64,000 nt of DNA from Armatimonadota bacterium. Lineage in GTDB: Bacteria > Armatimonadota > Zipacnadia > UBA1398 > JAKPQA01. Made by a program: the position numbers and the translations under genes. Positions 8,856-17,338 of the stretch are shown in pieces (position 1 is the stretch's first letter; each line of letters starts with the position of its first letter). The DNA lies in the NCBI GenBank assembly GCA_029547025.1, contig JAKPQA010000144.1:62001-126000 (forward strand), given 5' to 3'. Below the pieces are notes generated by a model. That model worked only from the letters and a program-made list of their open reading frames with translations, did not search any database and was not told the DNA's origin.

Positions 8856-10262
8856 CTAACAGAACACGTCACGCTGGCCTTCTCGGACTTTGGACATGAG
8901 GCGCTCCGAGTGGTTTCGCATCGGTTCGGGCATCGTGGCCAGGATGTCGCCGATGGCCTTCTCACCCACGGCGCAGGTCTCGGGCGATGCGTAGTCGAGC
9001 AGGTACTCGAGGAATGTCGAGAGGGCGTTGGGGTCACAGTGGGCCTTGATCTCTCCAGGCTTGGCCAGGTCCATGAAGTCACGGCCCGTCCTGCCGAGCC
9101 GGTAGCACGCCGTGCAGAACGACGGGATGTAGCCCAGCGACGCCACATCGCGGATGACTTCGTCCAGCGGGCGATGGTCGCCCAGGGAGAACTGGGCCGC
9201 ATCAGCCTCTGTATCGTCCTCGGAGTAGCCCCCGGGGTTCGTGCGGCTGCCGGCCGAGATCTGCGAGACGCCCAAGGCGAAAGTCTCCCGGCGCAGATGG
9301 GGAGTCTCCCTCGTCGACATGATGATGCCCGTGTAAGGAACCGCCAGCCTGAGGATGGCAACGATGCGACGAAAGTCGTCATCGGAGACCGCGTGAGGGG
9401 GCGACAAGGAGACATGCGATCCCGTGGCCGGTTCGAGTCGGGGCACGCTAATGGTGTGGGGTCCGACTCCGAAGCGCGCCTCGAGATGACGGCTGTGCTC
9501 CATCAGGGCCAAGATCTCGAAACGCCAGTCGGCGAGGCCGAAGAGAACGCCGATGCCCACATCGTCGATACCGGCCTCCATGGCTCGGTCCATGGCCGAC
9601 ACTCGCCAGTCATAGTCGGCCTTGACGCCAGCGACATGCATCTTCTTGTAGGTCTCACGATGGTACGTCTCCTGGAAGAGCTGGTAGGTGCCGATCCTGG
9701 CCGCCTTGAGCTGCCGGAACTCGTCGACGGTCAGGGGCGCGATGTTCGCGTTGAGCCTGCGGATCTCGCCTCGGCCCCGAGCCACGCTGTACACCGTGGC
9801 AATGGAATCCAAGACGTACTGGAAACCCTGGCGCGGGTACGACTCACCGGCGACGACCAACAGGCGCTTGTGCCCTTGGTCGACCAGGATGCCGACCTCG
9901 CGTGCGATCTCCTCCTGCGTCAGCGCCCGGCGCTTCACCTCGCGGTTGCGAGCGCGGAAAGCGCAGTAGAGGCATTCGTTGGCGCACATGTTGGAGATAT
10001 ACAGGGGCGCGAACAACACGAGTCGGCGGCCGTAGATGGTCTCCTTCACCTGACGGGCCGCATCGAAGAGCTCGGCCATGAGATCGGGGTCATCGGCGGC
10101 GGCCAAGACCGCCACCTCTGCCGGTTCCAGCCCGTGGGCTTGCCGGGCCTTCTGGAGTACATCGCGCACGTGAGCGGGTTCGGGTCTACTGTGGGTTTCG
10201 AGCGTGCACACGATGCGTTTCTCGTCGATGGCGGATGAGGCATCTCGGGTGTGGCTGACCAT
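8856..10262 (-). CDS. hydG: [FeFe]-hydrogenase H-cluster radical SAM maturase HydG
   Basis: HydG is a tyrosine lyase that makes the CO and CN ligands as an Fe(CO)2(CN) synthon. The 468-aa protein has the radical SAM motif C-x3-C-x2-C in SNMCANECLYCAFR near residue 100. The C-terminal auxiliary-cluster motif C-x2-C-x22-C, starting CTACYRLGRTG, is intact. First gene of the minus-strand maturation operon. It reads away from rex across a spacer with a predicted promoter (-10 TATACT) buried in inverted repeats. GAAGGA lies ~10 nt before the ATG. Confidence 0.96.
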   Translation of the reverse strand: MVSHTRDASSAIDEKRIVCTLETHSRPEPAHVRDVLQKARQAHGLEPAEVAVLAAADDPDLMAELFDAARQVKETIYGRRLVLFAPLYISNMCANECLYCAFRARNREVKRRALTQEEIAREVGILVDQGHKRLLVVAGESYPRQGFQYVLDSIATVYSVARGRGEIRRLNANIAPLTVDEFRQLKAARIGTYQLFQETYHRETYKKMHVAGVKADYDWRVSAMDRAMEAGIDDVGIGVLFGLADWRFEILALMEHSRHLEARFGVGPHTISVPRLEPATGSHVSLSPPHAVSDDDFRRIVAILRLAVPYTGIIMSTRETPHLRRETFALGVSQISAGSRTNPGGYSEDDTEADAAQFSLGDHRPLDEVIRDVASLGYIPSFCTACYRLGRTGRDFMDLAKPGEIKAHCDPNALSTFLEYLLDYASPETCAVGEKAIGDILATMPEPMRNHSERLMSKVREGQRDVFC

Positions 10263-10364
10263 GCTCGTGCATCCTTCTCTCGGGCTGCAGGCGACTGCGC
10301 ACAGGGCGGCCTGACCTCAGTGTAGAGCGTTTCGGGCTGGGGAATCGTTCCGACATTCAGGAAA

Positions 10365-10393
10365 AGTATATCGGTATCACGATATCGAGAAAA
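10365..10393 (-). promoter_or_regulatory. Predicted promoter of the hydG-aspA-hydF-hydE operon
   Basis: On the minus strand, TATACT (10365-10370) lies 17 bp from TTTTCT (10388-10393). The -10 is good and the -35 is weak. It is overlapped by the first two 18-bp inverted repeats, so a protein bound there would block it. Position relative to hydG fits a ~100-nt leader. Confidence 0.5.
10368..10385. promoter_or_regulatory. Putative Rex operator 1 (18-bp inverted repeat)
   Basis: ATATCG-GTATCA-CGATAT: perfect 6-bp arms around 6 bp. It overlaps the predicted hydG -10. Known Rex sites are also ~18-bp palindromes, usually TTGTGA-N6-TCACAA-like, so the architecture fits while the half-site differs. 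Confidence 0.6.
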
Positions 10394-10399
10394 CGGTAT
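10382..10399. promoter_or_regulatory. Putative Rex operator 2 (18-bp inverted repeat)
   Basis: ATATCG-AGAAAA-CGGTAT: arms match at 5 of 6 positions with the same 6-bp spacer as operator 1, which it overlaps by 4 bp. It covers the predicted -35 of hydG and abuts the -35 of rex. Confidence 0.5.
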
Positions 10400-10427
10400 T
10401 GATATTGGGTGGTCGATATGGTATCCT
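10399..10427 (+). promoter_or_regulatory. Predicted promoter of the rex-hyd operon
   Basis: TTGATA (10399-10404), 17-bp spacer, TATCCT (10422-10427), followed by the rex ribosome binding site GGAGGA at 10452-10457. Operator 3 occupies the spacer. It is the only good promoter seen ahead of the 18.7-kb plus-strand run of genes. Confidence 0.6.
10402..10419. promoter_or_regulatory. Putative Rex operator 3 (18-bp inverted repeat)
   Basis: ATATTG-GGTGGT-CGATAT: 5 of 6 arm matches, 6-bp spacer. It lies almost entirely between the predicted -35 and -10 of rex, where a bound repressor would exclude RNA polymerase. Confidence 0.55.
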
Positions 10428-10463
10428 CGCCAGTGAGTTCGCAAGAGAGCTGGAGGAATCGAG

Positions 10464-11156
10464 ATGATGGCTAGCCCAAAGGTCAAGCCCGTCCCCGAGG
10501 CGAGCCTACGCCGGTTGCCCTCTTACCTACACCTCCTGCGGCGCTTGCACGCCGGCGGGCGCGAACTGGTCTCCTGCACGCATATCGCCGAGTCCCTTGA
10601 CCTGAACCCGACACAGGTGCGCAAGGACCTGGCCTATACGGGCATCGTCGGCCGACCGCGGATCGGCTACCCCATCCGTGCGCTCATCGCGTCCGTGGAG
10701 CACTTCCTGGGCTGGGACAATACGACTGATGCGTTCCTGGTGGGCGCGGGAAGCCTGGGGCGCGCGCTCTTGGGGTATGCGGGCTTCCAGCGGTACAACC
10801 TGAACATTGTGGCGGCCTTCGACGTGGACCCCGAGCGCATCGGTACCCACTGGAGGGGCAAGCCCATTCTGGATGTGGACGAGCTCCCGGACCTGGCGGG
10901 ACGGATGCACGTGCATCTAGGGGTCCTGACGGTTCCGGCGGATGCGGCACAGGACGCCGCCCACCTGCTGGTGCTCAGTGGGCTCAAAGCGATCTGGAAT
11001 TTCACGGGAGTTGCGCTGGAAGTGCCCCGCGAGGTGCTGGTGGAGGATGTGGACCTGGGCGCGAGCCTGGCGGTGCTCTCGAACCGCCTGGCCCAGCGGC
11101 TGCGGTCCGCGGAGGAGGAGGAGAGCGAGCGCCATGTCGGCGGTCACGGCGCCTAG
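10464..11156 (+). CDS. rex: Redox-sensing transcriptional repressor Rex
   Basis: Rex represses fermentation and hydrogenase genes when NADH/NAD+ is low and releases DNA when NADH binds. Residues 1-80 form the winged-helix domain (SLRRLPSYLHLLRRL, the VRKDLAYTG recognition region). Residues 85-210 form the Rossmann domain with FLVGAGSLGRALLGY, and the C-terminal region supplies the domain-swap helix. 230 aa is slightly longer than usual. It is the first gene of the long hydrogenase operon and diverges from the maturation operon. The three inverted repeats upstream make autoregulation and control of both operons likely. Confidence 0.95.
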   Translation: MMASPKVKPVPEASLRRLPSYLHLLRRLHAGGRELVSCTHIAESLDLNPTQVRKDLAYTGIVGRPRIGYPIRALIASVEHFLGWDNTTDAFLVGAGSLGRALLGYAGFQRYNLNIVAAFDVDPERIGTHWRGKPILDVDELPDLAGRMHVHLGVLTVPADAAQDAAHLLVLSGLKAIWNFTGVALEVPREVLVEDVDLGASLAVLSNRLAQRLRSAEEEESERHVGGHGA

Positions 11157-11649
11157 CAGCGCGCCTACCATGGTGAGGAAGTTCGAGAAGGTCTGCGCGA
11201 TCCTCGATCAGCATGGGCGGGATCCCGCCAAGCTGATCCCGATCCTGCAGGAAGTTCAGGAGGAGTACCGGTACCTGCCCGAGCAGGTCCTGACGTTTGT
11301 AGCCACCTCGCTGGGACTCCCTCCGGCACGGGTGTACGGGGTCGCCACCTTCTACGCCCACTTTGCCCTGAAGCCCAAGGGGAAGCACGTCATCCGCTTG
11401 TGTGACGGCACGGCATGTCATGTGAAGCAGTCGATCCCGATCCTCGAGGCCATTCGGGCGCGCCTGGGTCTGACGGAGACGATGGACACGACGCCGGACA
11501 TGCTGTTCACCGTGGAGACGGTCTCGTGCCTCGGAGCGTGTGGTCTGGCGCCGGTCGTGGTGGTGGATGAGGACGTGCACGGCCAGATGACGCCGGAGTC
11601 GGCGGTGGCCTTGGTGGACGCGATTGTGGAGGCAGAGGGGTCGCGATGA
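11134..11649 (+). CDS. hydC: NuoE-like [2Fe-2S] subunit of hydrogenase 1 (HydC)
   Basis: Thioredoxin-fold subunit that carries electrons with the NuoF-like subunit in NAD-linked [FeFe]-hydrogenases. The [2Fe-2S] ligands are C-x4-C (CDGTACHVKQS) and C-x3-C (SCLGACGLAP). The N-terminal helical part contains LIPILQEVQEEYRYLPEQV, typical of NuoE. The start at 11134 overlaps the rex 3' end by 23 bp and follows a GGAGGAGGAGGAG run; an internal ATG at 11170 lacks a ribosome binding site. 171 aa is normal. The stop overlaps the hydB start as ATGA. Confidence 0.93.
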   Translation: MSAVTAPSSAPTMVRKFEKVCAILDQHGRDPAKLIPILQEVQEEYRYLPEQVLTFVATSLGLPPARVYGVATFYAHFALKPKGKHVIRLCDGTACHVKQSIPILEAIRARLGLTETMDTTPDMLFTVETVSCLGACGLAPVVVVDEDVHGQMTPESAVALVDAIVEAEGSR

Positions 11650-13553
11650 GCTGTCCGAGCATCGAGCTGAACGTGGTCGCCGAGGAGTACCGCCAGGCCG
11701 CGGCAGGGCAGCACCGGCGCATCATCGTGTGCGCGGGCACTGGCTGTGTCGCCAACGGATCACTGAGGGTCCGGGACGCCTTCGTGGCCCAGCTCCCGGA
11801 GGCCGGGTGGTCGGCGATCACGGTACCGTCTCCGGCCTCCGAGGATGAGGCGGACCGGAGGGTACTGGTTTCCGGAAGCGGGTGCCAGGGCTTCTGCCAG
11901 ATGGGGCCCCTGGTCACCATACTGCCCGAGGGCATCTTGTACACGAAGGTCAGGCCCGAAGATGTTCCGGAGATCATCGAGGCCACGCTGGGCCGCGGCG
12001 AAGTAATCGAGCGCCTGCTGTATGCAGAGCCCTTCTCGGGCACCCGGTGCCGCGATACGGCGACCATTCCGTTCTACGCCCGCCAGCAGCGCACCGTGCT
12101 CAAGCAATGTGGTGCGATCGATCCGGAGGACGTGCGCGAGTACATCGCCCAGGGCGGCTACTCGGCCGCGGAGCGCGCGTACACAAGACTGACCCCGGAG
12201 CAGGTGTGCGACGAGGTCACGCGGTCGGGCTTGCGGGGCCGTGGCGGCGGTGGGTTCCCAACTGGCCGCAAGTGGGAACTGGCGCGGATCCAAGAGAGCG
12301 ATGCGAAGTACATCATCTGCAACGGCGACGAGGGCGACCCCGGCGCGTTCATGGATCGCAGCATCATGGAGGGCAATCCCCACGCGGTCATCGAGGGCTT
12401 GATGATCGCGGCCAGGGCCGTGGGCGCTCAGGAGGCGTACATCTACGTCCGCGCCGAGTATCCACTGGCTGTGCGGCGGCTCCGGCGTGCCGTGGCCGAC
12501 GCGACTGCCATGGGGCTACTGGGCGATAACGTGTTCGGTTCGCGCCAGGGCTTGCGGTGCCACGTGATGGAGGGCGCGGGGGCGTTCGTCTGCGGTGAAG
12601 AGACGGCCCTGATCGCGTCCATTGAGGGGAAGCGCGGGATGCCGGCGCCGAAGCCGCCTTTCCCGGCGCAGCGCGGGCTGTGGGGCAAGCCGACGGTCAT
12701 CAACAATGTCGAGACCCTGGCCACCGTGCCGCTGACGCTCAACGGCGGCGCCACGGAGTTCCACAGCGTGGGCACCACGGGCTCGCCGGGGACGAAGACG
12801 TTCGCGCTGACCGGCCACGTGGCGAACACCGGTCTGATCGAGGTGCCCTTCGGCGCCACCCTGCGTGAGATCGTCTACAACATCGGCGGCGGCGTGACCG
12901 ACGACTCGGGAAAGGTCACAGGCCGGCCATTCAAGGCCGTGCAGATCGGTGGGCCGTCCGGTGGATGTCTGACCGAGGAACACCTGGACTTGCCGCTGGA
13001 CTACGACTCGCTTCGGAGTGTCGGGGCCATGGTGGGCTCGGGCGGTCTGGTGGTCATGAACGACCAGACGTGCATGGTGTCCATCGCGCGCTTCTTCATG
13101 CAGTTCACGCAGAACGAGTCGTGCGGCAAGTGCGTGTTGTGCCGCGAGGGCACCAAGCAGATGCTGGCCCTGCTCGATGACATCATCGAGGGCCGAGCAG
13201 ACGATCGGACTCTGGACTTGCTCGAGTCGCTGGCCACGGCCGTGGCCAAGGGCTCGTTGTGCGGGCTGGGCAAGACGGCGCCGAACCCCGTGCTGTCCAC
13301 GCTGCGCTACTTCCGCGCCGAGTACGAGGCTCACGTGTATCAGCGGCGATGCCCGGCCCGGCGCTGCAAAGCTCTGCTGACCCCCGAGATCGACCCTGAG
13401 AAGTGCCGCGGCTGCACGGTGTGCGCCCGTCAGTGCCCTGTAGGCGCCATCTCGGGGGAGCGCAAGCAGCCCCATGTCATCGACGTGGAGAAGTGCATCA
13501 AGTGCGGCGCCTGTCGTGAGGTCTGCAAGTTCGACGCCGTGGGTGGGGTGTGA
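11646..13553 (+). CDS. hydB: NuoF-like NADH/FMN subunit of hydrogenase 1 (HydB)
   Basis: Flavoprotein subunit that exchanges electrons with NAD(H) and, in trimeric enzymes, is the proposed site of flavin-based bifurcation. Order: N-terminal thioredoxin-like [2Fe-2S] domain (CAGTGCVANGS, then CQGFCQMGP); NADH/FMN domain with GRGGGGFPTGRKWE and CNGDEGDPGAFMDRS; an N3-type [4Fe-4S] motif ESCGKCVLCREGT with its fourth Cys in SLCGLG; and a C-terminal ferredoxin domain with two C-x2-C-x2-C-x3-C motifs (CRGCTVCARQCP, CIKCGACREVC). 635 aa is like Thermotoga-type HydB. Overlaps hydC by 4 bp, and hydA follows closely. Confidence 0.95.
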   Translation: MSCPSIELNVVAEEYRQAAAGQHRRIIVCAGTGCVANGSLRVRDAFVAQLPEAGWSAITVPSPASEDEADRRVLVSGSGCQGFCQMGPLVTILPEGILYTKVRPEDVPEIIEATLGRGEVIERLLYAEPFSGTRCRDTATIPFYARQQRTVLKQCGAIDPEDVREYIAQGGYSAAERAYTRLTPEQVCDEVTRSGLRGRGGGGFPTGRKWELARIQESDAKYIICNGDEGDPGAFMDRSIMEGNPHAVIEGLMIAARAVGAQEAYIYVRAEYPLAVRRLRRAVADATAMGLLGDNVFGSRQGLRCHVMEGAGAFVCGEETALIASIEGKRGMPAPKPPFPAQRGLWGKPTVINNVETLATVPLTLNGGATEFHSVGTTGSPGTKTFALTGHVANTGLIEVPFGATLREIVYNIGGGVTDDSGKVTGRPFKAVQIGGPSGGCLTEEHLDLPLDYDSLRSVGAMVGSGGLVVMNDQTCMVSIARFFMQFTQNESCGKCVLCREGTKQMLALLDDIIEGRADDRTLDLLESLATAVAKGSLCGLGKTAPNPVLSTLRYFRAEYEAHVYQRRCPARRCKALLTPEIDPEKCRGCTVCARQCPVGAISGERKQPHVIDVEKCIKCGACREVCKFDAVGGV

Positions 13554-13568
13554 CAGGTGGCGAGCGCA

Positions 13569-15557
13569 ATGACGGTTGTGATCGATGGCCGCGAGGTGCC
13601 CGTGAACGGGGAACGCAACCTCCTCGAGGTCATCCGCAAGGCCAACATCGATCTGCCGACTTTCTGCTATCACTCTGAGCTGAGCGTGTACGGCGCCTGC
13701 CGGCTGTGCCTGGTGGAGGTCGAGGGACGGGGATTGGTGGCATCGTGCTCGACCCAGCCCGAGGCCGGGATGCGCGTGCGGACGAGCACCGAGGAGATCC
13801 GCCAGATCCGCCGGCTGACGGTCGAGCTCTTGCTGGCCAACCACGACGAGAGCTGCCCCACGTGCCCCAAGAGTGGCACCTGCAAGCTTCAGGACCTGGC
13901 CCGCCGGCTGGGGCTCGAGGAGATCCGGTTCAAGCCCACGCTCCGCAGAGCCGCTCAGGACCGTTCGTCGCCGTCGCTGGTTCGCGACCCGAACCGGTGC
14001 GTGCTGTGCGGTGACTGCGTGCGGGTGTGCGACGAGGTCCAGGGCATCGGGGCCATCGACTTCATCCACCGTGGGAGTCACGCTGCCGTGGGCCCGGCCT
14101 TCGGCAAGGATCTGAACGGCGTCGAGTGCGTGCTCTGCGGCCAGTGTGCTCGGGTCTGCCCCACCGGTGCCATCACGCCAGCGCAGGAGATCCCCGCCGT
14201 GTGGCGTGACCTGGAGGATCCATCCAAGACGGTGGTGGCCCAGATCGCGCCAGCGGTGCGGGTGGCCCTGGGCGAGGCGTTTGGGCTCGAACCGGGCACG
14301 GGACTGTCGGGTCAGATCGCCGCGGCGCTTCGCGTGCTGGGCTTCTCGAAGGTCTACGACACGTCGTTCGCGGCCGACCTGACGGTACTTGAGGAGGGCG
14401 CGGAGTTCGTGCGGCGGGCGACTGCCGACGGCCCACTGCCGCAATTCACGTCATGCTGTCCAGCCTGGGTGAAGTTCGCCGAACAGTACTACCCCGATTT
14501 GCTCCCCAACCTGTCGTCGTGCCGGTCGCCGCAGCAGATGTTCGGCTCGCTCGCCAAGGCCATGCTCCCCGATCTGCTCGGCGTACGGCCCGAGGACCTG
14601 GTTGTGGTGTCGATCATGCCGTGTACGGCGAAGAAGTTCGAGGCCAGGCGGGAGGAGTTCGCCACGGGCGGCGTACCGCACGTCGACCACGTGCTGACCA
14701 CCCAGGAGCTGGCGCGGATGATGGAGCAGATGGGTATCCGGCTCACGGAGATGGCCCCGGAATCCTTCGACATGCCCCTGGGCTTCAAGACGGGTGCAGG
14801 CGTGATCTTCGGCGCGTCGGGCGGAGTAACCGAGGCCGTGCTGCGCTATGCGGCGGAGAAGTTGGGGGGCGCCGCAGTCGAGGAGGTCGCTTTCCCGGAG
14901 GTCCGCGGTGATGCGGGCCTGCGCGAGGCGACCGTCAACGTCGGCGGGCGCCGGCTGAAGTTAGCCGTCGCGCACGGGCTGAAACAGGCGCGCCAGATCG
15001 CCGAGTTGGTGCGCGCGGGCCGGTGTGAGTATGACCTGGTGGAGGTCATGGCCTGCCCGGGCGGGTGCGTTGGCGGCGCGGGACAGCCCATCCCCGGGGA
15101 CTTCGATGCGGTTCGGCAGCGAGCCCACGGGCTTTACGAGACGGACCGAGGACTGCAATTCCGGAAGTCCCAGGACAACCCGCAGCTCGCCGCGTGCTAC
15201 GAGACGACACTGGGAGAGGTAGGCGGCGAGAAAGCCCACTGCCTCCTGCACACCCACTACCAGAGTCGGAAGCGAATCGCGGACGAGGACATCACGCTGA
15301 TGGCGGGCCCCGGGGCCGAGAAGGTGAAGGTCCGCGTGTGTGTGGGAACCGGGTGCTACCTTCGGGGGTCACAGGACCTGCTGCACGGGCTGATCCGCAG
15401 GATCGGCGAGCTGGGTTTGAGCGACCGGGTGGACGTGCAGGCCACCTTCTGCTTCGAGCAGTGTGATCGCGGGCCATCCGTGGCCGTGGGGGACCAGGTA
15501 TTGGAGAGGTGTTCGCTCGATACGGTGCAGGAAGCGCTTGTGAGTCTCGTCACGTGA
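13569..15557 (+). CDS. hydA: [FeFe]-hydrogenase 1 catalytic subunit HydA
   Basis: Catalyses 2H+ + 2e- = H2 at the H-cluster. N-terminal plant-type [2Fe-2S] (FCYHSELSVYGACRLC), His-ligated [4Fe-4S] (NHDESCPTCPKSGTC), two [4Fe-4S] (CVLCGDCVRVC, CVLCGQCARVC), then the H-domain with TSCCPAW, MPCTAKKFE and MACPGGCVGGAGQP. The small-subunit-like RSPQQMFG region is present. A C-terminal thioredoxin-like [2Fe-2S] domain (CVGTGCYLRGS, CFEQCDRGP) follows, as in Thermotoga HydA. The ATG at 13569 with AGGTGG upstream is preferred over a GTG at 13557. The TSCC pair keeps both the proton-transfer and ligand Cys. Confidence 0.95.
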   Translation: MTVVIDGREVPVNGERNLLEVIRKANIDLPTFCYHSELSVYGACRLCLVEVEGRGLVASCSTQPEAGMRVRTSTEEIRQIRRLTVELLLANHDESCPTCPKSGTCKLQDLARRLGLEEIRFKPTLRRAAQDRSSPSLVRDPNRCVLCGDCVRVCDEVQGIGAIDFIHRGSHAAVGPAFGKDLNGVECVLCGQCARVCPTGAITPAQEIPAVWRDLEDPSKTVVAQIAPAVRVALGEAFGLEPGTGLSGQIAAALRVLGFSKVYDTSFAADLTVLEEGAEFVRRATADGPLPQFTSCCPAWVKFAEQYYPDLLPNLSSCRSPQQMFGSLAKAMLPDLLGVRPEDLVVVSIMPCTAKKFEARREEFATGGVPHVDHVLTTQELARMMEQMGIRLTEMAPESFDMPLGFKTGAGVIFGASGGVTEAVLRYAAEKLGGAAVEEVAFPEVRGDAGLREATVNVGGRRLKLAVAHGLKQARQIAELVRAGRCEYDLVEVMACPGGCVGGAGQPIPGDFDAVRQRAHGLYETDRGLQFRKSQDNPQLAACYETTLGEVGGEKAHCLLHTHYQSRKRIADEDITLMAGPGAEKVKVRVCVGTGCYLRGSQDLLHGLIRRIGELGLSDRVDVQATFCFEQCDRGPSVAVGDQVLERCSLDTVQEALVSLVT

Positions 15558-15567
15558 GATCTCTCAC
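15554..15567. repeat. Perfect inverted repeat across the hydA stop codon
   Basis: GTGAGATCTCTCAC: 6-bp arms with a 2-bp centre. It contains the hydA stop and sits in the 29-bp gap before the H-cluster sensor gene. It could be a weak mRNA hairpin or processing site, or chance. Confidence 0.35.
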
Positions 15568-15586
15568 AATGTGAGGTGCTCGCGCA

Positions 15587-17338
15587 GTGGGAGACGGTAC
15601 CGAACGGCTCCCCGTGGTCTACACCGACAAGGCGCAGTGCCGGGATTGCTACCGATGTGTGCGGGTCTGCCCCGTCAAGGCGATACGGATGCAGGGCGGG
15701 CAGGCATCGGTCGATCCCGGCCGCTGCATTGTGTGCGGCACGTGCATCCGTGAGTGCCCCCAGGGCGCGAAGCGGTATCGGAGTGACCTGGCCCGAGCTC
15801 AGGCACTGGTGGCGGGGGACCGCCCGGTGGCCGTGAGCGTGGCGCCGTCGTTTGCCTCGGTCTACACGCCTTGGGAGCAGCGCCGTCTGGCGACGGCGCT
15901 CCGGCTGCTGGGCTTCGCGCACGTGGCGGAGACGGCCGTGGGAGCTTTCTACGTCGCCCAGGCGACGGCCGAGTACTGCCGGGCGCGGCCCGGGCAGTCC
16001 CACATCGGGACCGCCTGTCCTGCCGTGGTCTCCTATGTGGAGCGGCATGAGTCCGAGCTTGCGGACCGCCTGGTGCCAGTGGTGTCGCCTATGGTCGCCC
16101 ATGGGCGGCTGATCCGCGAGAAGCTCGGCGCCGACACACCGGTGGTGTTTGTGGGTCCGTGTGTCGCGAAGAAGGCTGAGGCGGACCGACCGGAGAACAA
16201 CGCTGTAGTTGACTGTGTGCTGACTTTCACAGAGCTCGCCGAATGGCTCCAGGCCGCGGGCGTTTCCCTGGCGGCCTGCGAGGAAAGCGGATTCGATGAC
16301 GAGCCATTGGGCCATGCGCGGTTGTTCCCGCTCGAGGGCGGTTGCCTGCGGACTGCGTGTATCAAGGCGGACGGCCTCTCGGCGGAAGTGGTGGCCGTCA
16401 GCGGGGTGGACGAGGTCCGGGATCTGCTCTCCGCTCTGCGCGAGGGTGACCGGCCTCTGATCGTGGAGCCGCTGTTCTGCGCGATGGGGTGTGTCAACGG
16501 CCCGGCCGTCTCGTCCGCCCTCCCGGTATTCCGGCGCCGAGCGGCGGTGCTGGGCTACGGTGCCCTGCCCGGCGCACCGGCCGCGCCAGCGGCCAGGGAG
16601 CTCCCAGGACTGACCACCACGTTCTCTCCCTCGGCTCCGGCCTGCGAGCCCGTATCCGAGGACCAGATCCGTGCCGCCCTGGAGGCCACGGGCAAGTTCT
16701 CGGACGAGGATGAGCTCAACTGCGGCGCGTGTGGGTACGCCTCATGCCGCGACAAGGCCATCGCGGTGGTGCAGGGCATGGCCGAGCCGGAGATGTGCAT
16801 CCCCTACATGCGCCGGCTGGCCGAGCAGCGGACCGACCGCATCATCGAGACGAGCCCGAACGGCATCGTCATCCTCGATGAGGACCTGGCCATCGTGACC
16901 ATGAACCCGGCATTCCGTCGCCTGTTCATGTGCACCGATGCCGTCTGCGGCCGCCCCATCTCCTACCTCATGGATCCCGCCGGCTTCGAGCGAGTGGCCT
17001 CCGGCCAGGAGTCGGTGGTGAACACCGTGGTCTCCCACGAGCGGTACGGCCTGGTCTGCCGCCACATCCTGTACGCGTTGCCTGAGGACAGGCAGTACGT
17101 GGGGATCTTCGTGAACATCACCAGTGGCGAGACGGCGAGAAGGAAGCTCGGCGAGCTTCGGGCTCGCACGCTCATGCAGGCCCAGGAACTGCTGGAGCAC
17201 CAGATCGGCATGGCCCAGGAGATCGCCCGCTACCTGGGCGAGAGTGCGGCGCGGGGCGAGCAGTTGGTCGAGAACCTGATGAGCCTGGCGGGCGACCAGG
17301 CGGACCAGCTCGAGGGCCCGGCAGGTGAGCAGGAGTGA
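15587..17338 (+). CDS. PAS-linked sensory [FeFe]-hydrogenase-like protein (HsfB/HydS type)
   Basis: Likely an H2 or redox sensor rather than a catalyst. Order: two ferredoxin-type [4Fe-4S] motifs (CRDCYRCVRVCP, CIVCGTCIRECP) in the first 70 residues; H-cluster domain with altered motifs TACPAV, GPCVAKKAE and FCAMGCVNGP; a further Fe-S domain with NCGACGYASCRDKA; a PAS domain beginning near RIIETSPNGIVILDED; and a Gln/Glu-rich, probably coiled-coil tail. The residue equivalent to the proton-transfer Cys is Ala. It overlaps the SpoIIE-type phosphatase by 4 bp (GTGA), which suggests that enzyme is its output. The GTG start follows GAGGTG by 8 nt. Confidence 0.88.
   Translation: MGDGTERLPVVYTDKAQCRDCYRCVRVCPVKAIRMQGGQASVDPGRCIVCGTCIRECPQGAKRYRSDLARAQALVAGDRPVAVSVAPSFASVYTPWEQRRLATALRLLGFAHVAETAVGAFYVAQATAEYCRARPGQSHIGTACPAVVSYVERHESELADRLVPVVSPMVAHGRLIREKLGADTPVVFVGPCVAKKAEADRPENNAVVDCVLTFTELAEWLQAAGVSLAACEESGFDDEPLGHARLFPLEGGCLRTACIKADGLSAEVVAVSGVDEVRDLLSALREGDRPLIVEPLFCAMGCVNGPAVSSALPVFRRRAAVLGYGALPGAPAAPAARELPGLTTTFSPSAPACEPVSEDQIRAALEATGKFSDEDELNCGACGYASCRDKAIAVVQGMAEPEMCIPYMRRLAEQRTDRIIETSPNGIVILDEDLAIVTMNPAFRRLFMCTDAVCGRPISYLMDPAGFERVASGQESVVNTVVSHERYGLVCRHILYALPEDRQYVGIFVNITSGETARRKLGELRARTLMQAQELLEHQIGMAQEIARYLGESAARGEQLVENLMSLAGDQADQLEGPAGEQE

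Noticed and set aside
8694-10238. 514-codon plus-strand frame across hydG
   Set aside because: Shadow of hydG, which has intact radical SAM and auxiliary-cluster motifs on the minus strand.
11170-11649. Internal start for hydC at 11170
   Set aside because: No ribosome binding site there; the ATG at 11134 follows a long GGAGG run.
12516-14444. Long minus-strand frame opposite hydB/hydA
   Set aside because: Antisense shadow of high-GC codons; the plus strand encodes complete Fe-S motifs, and the minus product has no domain.
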